Positions 59,880 through 64,000 of a DNA stretch of 64,000 nucleotides are shown piece after piece. Position numbers and translations under genes: made by a program. This stretch comes from Phycisphaerales bacterium Planc_01. GTDB lineage: Bacteria > Planctomycetota > Phycisphaerae > Sedimentisphaerales > Anaerobacaceae. Where the stretch lies: assembly GCA_001603075.1 (NCBI GenBank), contig LVBB01000006.1, forward strand, positions 18,888 to 82,887, given 5' to 3'. The number at the start of each line of letters is the position of its first letter. Position 1 is the first letter of the stretch. A model generated the notes under the pieces. The model was not told the DNA's origin. It did not search any database and worked only from the letters and a program-made list of their open reading frames with translations.

Positions 59880-60218
59880 TCACTTGTCGGGGTCGCCGTG
59901 GCTGTGTCCCGTGACGCGATTCGTCGTGTCGTCCAGTTTGTACGGAAAGTCCTTGCCAAACGGGCATTCCGGCAGGCCGTCCGGGAAGTAGTCCGAGGAC
60001 TCCTTGACCAGGTCATCGAGACTCTTCGGCCAACCGCCGGTGTTGGCCCGGTACAACTCGATCTGCGAGTTGATCAGATTCACGTTCGTTTTGCACGCGT
60101 TGATCTTGGCAGTCTCTGCACTCTGACTGATTCTCGGAATGGCAATCGCCGCCAGCGCGCCGAGGATCAGCACCACGACCAGCAACTCAACCAGAGTGAA
60201 ACCCTTCTCACGCCTCAT
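59880..60218 (-). CDS. Major pilin/GspG-like protein of the pilus locus
   Basis: A 112-residue prepilin with leader MRREKG and FTLVELLVVVLILGALAAIAI, an ideal class III signal. It continues with a helix (INACKTNVNLINSQIELYRA) and a short C-terminal loop with PECPFG. ATG 60218 has GGAGAA upstream. Short length and ideal signal suggest the major pseudopilin of this operon. It lies after gspF. Confidence 0.82.
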   Translation of the reverse strand: MRREKGFTLVELLVVVLILGALAAIAIPRISQSAETAKINACKTNVNLINSQIELYRANTGGWPKSLDDLVKESSDYFPDGLPECPFGKDFPYKLDDTTNRVTGHSHGDPDK

Positions 60219-60343
60219 GTTGTTCTCCTACTATGAAAGGACCAGGTTCCTGCTTCACCAGCACCTCTGTATCGGAAGAAACACGGGCCGACTTGAACGG
60301 CACCGGATCATCCCCCGGGGAAAACGCCCCTGTATCCCCCAAA

Positions 60344-61540
60344 TCAGCGCAGGTGCGTCATATAATCGAACATCGGCAGATACACGCCCATCAGAACCAG
60401 ACCGATAACCAGTCCCATAATCAACGTCAGCGCGGGTTCGAGCTTGACGATGAGACTGGCGAGAATTCGTTCAATGTCGCGGTCCAGCAGATCGACGCCT
60501 TTGACCAGCATGTCGGCCAACCGGCCGACCTGTTCGCCCGACGTCGCCATCTGGACGATCTCGGCCGGGAAGATCTTGTGCGCCGCCAACGCCTTCCCCA
60601 CAGGGCTGCCGGCCTGTGTCACGCGTTGCAGATCCTGCGCCACCAGCGTCATCTCCGCGTTGCGGGCGATGTCGCCGGCGATGCGAAAGGCGTCGATCAC
60701 CGAGACCCCGACCGCGGTCAGCATGGCGAACGGCCGCATAAAACGCGAGACCAGGATCATACGGTTGAGCCTTCCGAACATCGGCAACCGCAGTTTGCAT
60801 CGGTCCCAGCCGCGTTTCAACCCGCTGCGGCGGACCACGCGCCCTATCATCCATCCCGCGCCGATTGCCGCCGGAATGACCACCCAGCCCCAGATCGTCA
60901 GCATCTTGCTCAGCGTGACCAGGGCCAGTGTCGGGCCGGGCAGAGGCACGCGCAGATTGGCATAGAGTTTGGTGAACACGGGAACGACGAATAGCAGCAG
61001 ACCGAAGAGAACGGCCAGACACACCACCCCCACCGCGATGGGGTAGATGAAGGCCGAGCGGACCTTGGTGCGCAATTGCTCCCTTTTCTCCAGGTAGATT
61101 GCGCTCATCTCCAGGGCTTCCGCCAGCTTGCCGGCTGTCTCTCCCGCTTCAAGCATGCCGACGAAGAACTCGGAGAAGACATCACGATACGGCTCGAATG
61201 CCTTCGTCAGGCTGGCTCCCGCCTCCACTCGCGTCTTGACGTCCGAGAGCATGCGGCCCAGCGCCGGTCGTTCGGTCTGTTCCGCCAATGTCTCCAGGCA
61301 GGAGGTAACCGACAGGCCGGCCGAGTACATCCCGGAGAACTTGTAGGCGAAGGCCACAATATCTTCGGCCTTGACGCGGGACCGCCCCGCCGTATGTTCT
61401 CTTACCCGGCGGGCACGCACGAGTGCATAACCGAGGCGCGCCAACTCGCTGCGCAGCGCACCGACGCCGGCGATCTCTTCGTAGACGCCGCTGAGTTCCC
61501 TTCCGGATCGGTCCTTGGCGGTGTATTGAAAGGTCGGCAT
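60344..61540 (-). CDS. gspF: GspF/PilC inner membrane platform protein
   Basis: A 398-residue polytopic protein with the two repeated GspF domains. The first holds FAYKFSGMYSAGLSVTSCLE and GMLEAGETAGKLAEAL (about 65-185), the second MLTAVGVSVIDAFRIAGD and MATSGEQVGRLADML (about 270-370). Transmembrane helices are near 170-190, 215-235 and the C-terminus. It connects the ATPase to the pilin subunits. Its ATG overlaps the stop of the ATPase gene (TGATG). Confidence 0.92.
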   Translation of the reverse strand: MPTFQYTAKDRSGRELSGVYEEIAGVGALRSELARLGYALVRARRVREHTAGRSRVKAEDIVAFAYKFSGMYSAGLSVTSCLETLAEQTERPALGRMLSDVKTRVEAGASLTKAFEPYRDVFSEFFVGMLEAGETAGKLAEALEMSAIYLEKREQLRTKVRSAFIYPIAVGVVCLAVLFGLLLFVVPVFTKLYANLRVPLPGPTLALVTLSKMLTIWGWVVIPAAIGAGWMIGRVVRRSGLKRGWDRCKLRLPMFGRLNRMILVSRFMRPFAMLTAVGVSVIDAFRIAGDIARNAEMTLVAQDLQRVTQAGSPVGKALAAHKIFPAEIVQMATSGEQVGRLADMLVKGVDLLDRDIERILASLIVKLEPALTLIMGLVIGLVLMGVYLPMFDYMTHLR

Positions 61541-63240
61541 CAGCCCCGCTCCATATCGACCACGCGCATGACCTCGTCAACAGTCGTCTGGCCGGCCAGG
61601 ACCTCGCTGACTGCCGCGGCGCGCAGGGTTCGCATTCCCTCGGCGATTGCGCGCTCCCGGATGGTGTCGTCGTCGGCTCTGTCGATGATCATTCTCTGAA
61701 CGGCCCTGGAGACCGGGAGGATTTCGTAGATGCTCTTGCGTCCGAGATAGCCGCTCTGATAGCAGTGGCTGCACCCCGTCCCTCGCCACAGTTGCACCGC
61801 GGCGTCCGGCTTCGAATCGCCGTAGAGAATGCGCATCTCGCTGTCCGACGCGCGATAGGGCGTCTTGCACCTCGCACAGCAGGTTCGAACCAGTCGCTGG
61901 GCCGCGCTGCCGAGCAGAGCCGACCCGGCCAAAAAGGATGGAATGCCCAGGTTGACCAAGCGCGACACCGCCCCGGCGGCGTCGTTCGTGTGCAGCGTGC
62001 TCAGAACCATGTGGCCCGTCAGCGCCGCGCCGATGGCGATCTCCGCTGTCTCACGGTCCCGAATCTCGCCGATCAGAATGATGTCCGGGTCCTGTCTCAA
62101 AATGCTTCGCAAGGCGGAGGGGAAGGTCATTCCGGCAACCGGCTTGACCTGTACCTGGGTGATCCCGTCGAGACGGTACTCGACCGGATCCTCGACCGTG
62201 ACGATGTTCCTGTCCGGGGTGTTGATCAACTGCAGCACGGAATACAGCGTGGTCGTCTTGCCGCTGCCCGTCGGACCGGTCAGCAGCACCATACCATACG
62301 GATTGCCGAGAATTCGGCGGAAGGTCTCGTTGTCCTGGGACGACGTGACAACCTTGTCGAACGACCATCGCTCGACGCGTTTGTCCAGAATCCGCAGCAC
62401 CACCTTTTCACCGCCGACAGCCGGCAGCGACGAGACCCGCAGATCGTATTCGGCGCCCTCGTGTTCGATCGTCGCGTGACCGTCCTGTGGGATACGCCGC
62501 TCGGAGATATCCATGTCCGCCATGATCTTGATATGGGAGACGACTTCCCGCTGCACCGACGCCGGTACGCGAATCGTGTCTCGCAGCGTTCCGTCGATCC
62601 GGCAGCGAACGCGAAGATCGGGGGGCTGAGGCTCGATGTGTACGTCGCTGGCCCGTGATGAGATCGCGCCTCTGACAATAGAGGATACCAGTTTGCTGAT
62701 CGGATCATCGCCCTCTCGCAGCGTCCGAACCTGGCTCTCGGACGTCTTCGATGCCACGCCGGCGTCTTCCTTCAACCGCATCGAGGCCACCACCTGCCGA
62801 GTGATGTCCACTTCGTCGAAGAGACGCCCGATGGCCTGGCGTATGGCCGCCGGACTGGCGGCCACCGGCACCACGCTATAGCCGGTCTTCACCTCGATCT
62901 CGTCCCTCGCCGCCAGGTCCCACGGGGCCCCCATCGCTACGAACAGCGTCCGGTCCTGGCATCGAATCGGGACGGCGTTGTGCTGGGTTGCCAAGTCGCG
63001 GCTGATCAGGTGCGCGATCGTTGGCTCGATTGCGTCGGCTGTCAGCTCGACATATTCGATGTCGTTGGCGCGGGCGACCGTTTGAACGATCTGCTCTTCC
63101 GTCAGAAGATTCTGCCCTCTGAGCATCGACAGAATGCTCTGGCCTGTCTGCTGCTGACTCTGGATGAGCTTTTCGAGGACCGCTTGATCGACGATGCTGT
63201 CCTTCTCCAGTGCGGCGATGATCGGATCGTTTGTCTTCAT
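61540..63240 (-). CDS. gspE: GspE/PilB assembly ATPase
   Basis: A 566-residue hexameric secretion ATPase. The N-terminal MshEN-type domain is about 20-140. The catalytic part has Walker A GPTGSGKT at 322-329, the Asp box, LRQDPDIILIGEIRD (Walker B, about 382-396) and the His box TGHMVLSTLHTNDA. A zinc-binding tetracysteine is formed by CCARC at 454-458 and CSHC at 490-493. It powers pilin polymerisation at the inner membrane. ATG 63240 has a weak ribosome site. It is the first gene of the pilus operon. No retraction ATPase PilT is visible. Confidence 0.94.
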   Translation of the reverse strand: MKTNDPIIAALEKDSIVDQAVLEKLIQSQQQTGQSILSMLRGQNLLTEEQIVQTVARANDIEYVELTADAIEPTIAHLISRDLATQHNAVPIRCQDRTLFVAMGAPWDLAARDEIEVKTGYSVVPVAASPAAIRQAIGRLFDEVDITRQVVASMRLKEDAGVASKTSESQVRTLREGDDPISKLVSSIVRGAISSRASDVHIEPQPPDLRVRCRIDGTLRDTIRVPASVQREVVSHIKIMADMDISERRIPQDGHATIEHEGAEYDLRVSSLPAVGGEKVVLRILDKRVERWSFDKVVTSSQDNETFRRILGNPYGMVLLTGPTGSGKTTTLYSVLQLINTPDRNIVTVEDPVEYRLDGITQVQVKPVAGMTFPSALRSILRQDPDIILIGEIRDRETAEIAIGAALTGHMVLSTLHTNDAAGAVSRLVNLGIPSFLAGSALLGSAAQRLVRTCCARCKTPYRASDSEMRILYGDSKPDAAVQLWRGTGCSHCYQSGYLGRKSIYEILPVSRAVQRMIIDRADDDTIRERAIAEGMRTLRAAAVSEVLAGQTTVDEVMRVVDMERG

Positions 63241-63382
63241 GCCATCGGATTCCCAAGTAGATACTGTCAGGACTCTATCGGCATATCGGCTGTCACACCT
63301 TAGCCCGGCCTCGGCCTTTCCACGCTGGGTCTGATAACAGACCTCGCCGGGCGGCCTCCGGATGCGGCAGGCCAAAATTCTT

Positions 63383-63411
63383 GTTGCATTGGCACATCGG
63401 ATCGGGTATAC
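63383..63411 (+). promoter_or_regulatory. tRNA-Cys promoter
   Basis: TTGCAT at 63383-63388 and TATACA at 63406-63411 are 17 bases apart, a good sigma70-type match. Transcription would start about 12 bases before the tRNA at 63430. Confidence 0.6.
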
Positions 63412-63429
63412 ATCGCCCCTGTCTTTCAG

Positions 63430-63503
63430 GGCGGCGTAGCCAAGTGGCCTAAGGCGACGGTTTGCAAAACCGTTATTCCCCGGTTCGAATCCGGGCGCCG
63501 CCT
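63430..63503 (+). tRNA. tRNA-Cys (anticodon GCA)
   Basis: A cloverleaf can be drawn. Acceptor GGCGGCG pairs with CGCCGCC (63496-63502). The D arm has GCC/GGC. The anticodon arm ACGGT-TTGCAAA-ACCGT places GCA at 63464-63466. The T arm is CCCGG-TTCGAAT-CCGGG. CCA is not encoded. Confidence 0.93.
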
Positions 63504-63673
63504 GTTTCCCCCATCAGCCTCCCACCCGTCAGTCTGGCCTTGCAGCAAGATTGCAGGAATGCCAATTCCCCATACTGCGGCGGATCGATAGGGCCGTGGG
63601 CCAAGCCAACGACCGACCCGATGCGACAGACGGAGTGCTCTGTAAGATCATGTCTCGCTGGGAATTGCGTGAT

Positions 63674-63746
<73 letters not shown>

Positions 63747-63782
63747 GAGGGTTCGTTTCGGCGTCGGCCGGAAACCAACGCA

Positions 63783-63846
63783 GCCGACACGTGCGTGTCA
63801 GCCGCGGCAAAACATGTAATTTACCGGTAGGGTCGGGCGGCTGCAA
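63783..63846 (-). promoter_or_regulatory. tRNA-Lys promoter and leader hairpin
   Basis: On the minus strand TTGCAG (63846-63841) and TAAATT (63823-63818) are 17 bases apart. The leader of about 65 bases contains an inverted repeat, GGCTGACACG with CGTGTCGGC, at 63803-63783. Confidence 0.5.
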
Positions 63847-63914
63847 GAAAATTGCCGGCAGACGGGAAAACTTTCTTCACCACTGATTCCGTCCGAACGG
63901 CAGCGACGGGATGC

Positions 63915-64000
63915 TTAACGGGCTGGAAGGGTGTACTTGCGAGCCTTGCTTATGGATTGCCGGCCCTTGGCAACGGAGGTTTCGATCCGGCAATCTGTTC
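63915..64000 (-). CDS. Possible 3' end of a minus-strand gene at the window edge
   Basis: An open frame enters from the right edge and ends in TAA at 63915-63917. It reads about 27 residues and ends SKARKYTLPAR, a basic tail of a sensible protein-like composition. Too little is visible to name it, and it may be chance. Confidence 0.25.
   Translation of the reverse strand, partial: TDCRIETSVAKGRQSISKARKYTLPAR

Overview
The window is G+C-rich bacterial chromosome, densely packed and mostly housekeeping and catabolic, with no phage, transposase or CRISPR array. The gene mix points to Planctomycetota, probably an anaerobic or fermentative member of the Phycisphaerae. The clues are many prepilin/pseudopilin genes of the planctomycete type (conserved P-x-NPFN ... 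GW-x-Y ... TGEI blocks), secreted polysaccharide-degrading proteins, a secreted beta-sandwich protein ending in a 'DTLYIDRIRLWP'-type segment, a solute:sodium symporter with its small accessory protein, and an oxygen-sensitive indolepyruvate oxidoreductase. The phylum call is inference from gene content, not from a marker gene.

Layout. 1-3426 (minus): a pseudopilin cassette of three GspG-like proteins, then GspI-, GspJ- and GspK-like proteins; the last runs off the left edge. 3427-3966: a gene-free stretch with a 183-bp element bounded by inverted repeats. 3967-8652 (minus): tsaE, a PL11-type rhamnogalacturonan lyase, thiL and argH. 9134-14598 (plus): a FixJ-like regulator with a damaged receiver, a large secreted protein made of two homologous barrel-like halves, a TsaC-phosphatase fusion and rpiB. 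14641-17682 (minus): a DUF374 acyltransferase, a coiled-coil lipoprotein and accA. 17931-22512 (plus): tyrA, a PurS-PurS-PurL fusion and purQ. 22546-29339 (minus): two secreted proteins of unknown role, a GH35-like glycosidase and a folate cluster (FolM-like reductase, folB, folK). 29459: truB (plus). 30117-35742 (minus): iorA-iorB followed by two paaK-ACT modules. 35843-39648 (minus): porin, symporter and accessory protein. 39925-45444: amidohydrolase, thioesterase, mutY, a sialidase-like protein and a secreted beta-sandwich protein. 45694-47296 (minus): an ECF sigma / anti-sigma / Spy-like sensor trio. 47670-53445 (minus): a signalling island (FixJ, FixL-like kinase, receiver-PAS-kinase, CheY-like receiver). 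53506-63240 (minus): a type IV pilus / type II secretion locus running from the GspE ATPase to the secretin, with a PilM-PilN fusion. 63430-63746: tRNA-Cys and tRNA-Lys.

How it fits together. The iorAB-paaK-ACT operon would oxidise aryl pyruvates from aromatic amino acids and interconvert aryl acids and their CoA thioesters. The lyase, GH35-like, sialidase-like and tandem-barrel proteins fit a carbohydrate scavenger. The signalling island lies directly downstream of the pilus operon and on the same strand. Several genes without a Shine-Dalgarno sequence have a sigma70-type promoter placed so that transcription would begin at or next to the start codon (iorA, truB, the tsaC fusion, the ECF sigma gene), which suggests leaderless mRNAs are common here.

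The observations most worth a second look are the regulator with Asn at the phospho-acceptor position, the duplicated barrel protein, the PurS2-PurL architecture, the ferredoxin-less IorA with twin paaK-ACT modules, the TsaC-phosphatase fusion, the PilM-PilN fusion and the leaderless-promoter pattern. No wholly new defence or mobile system was seen.
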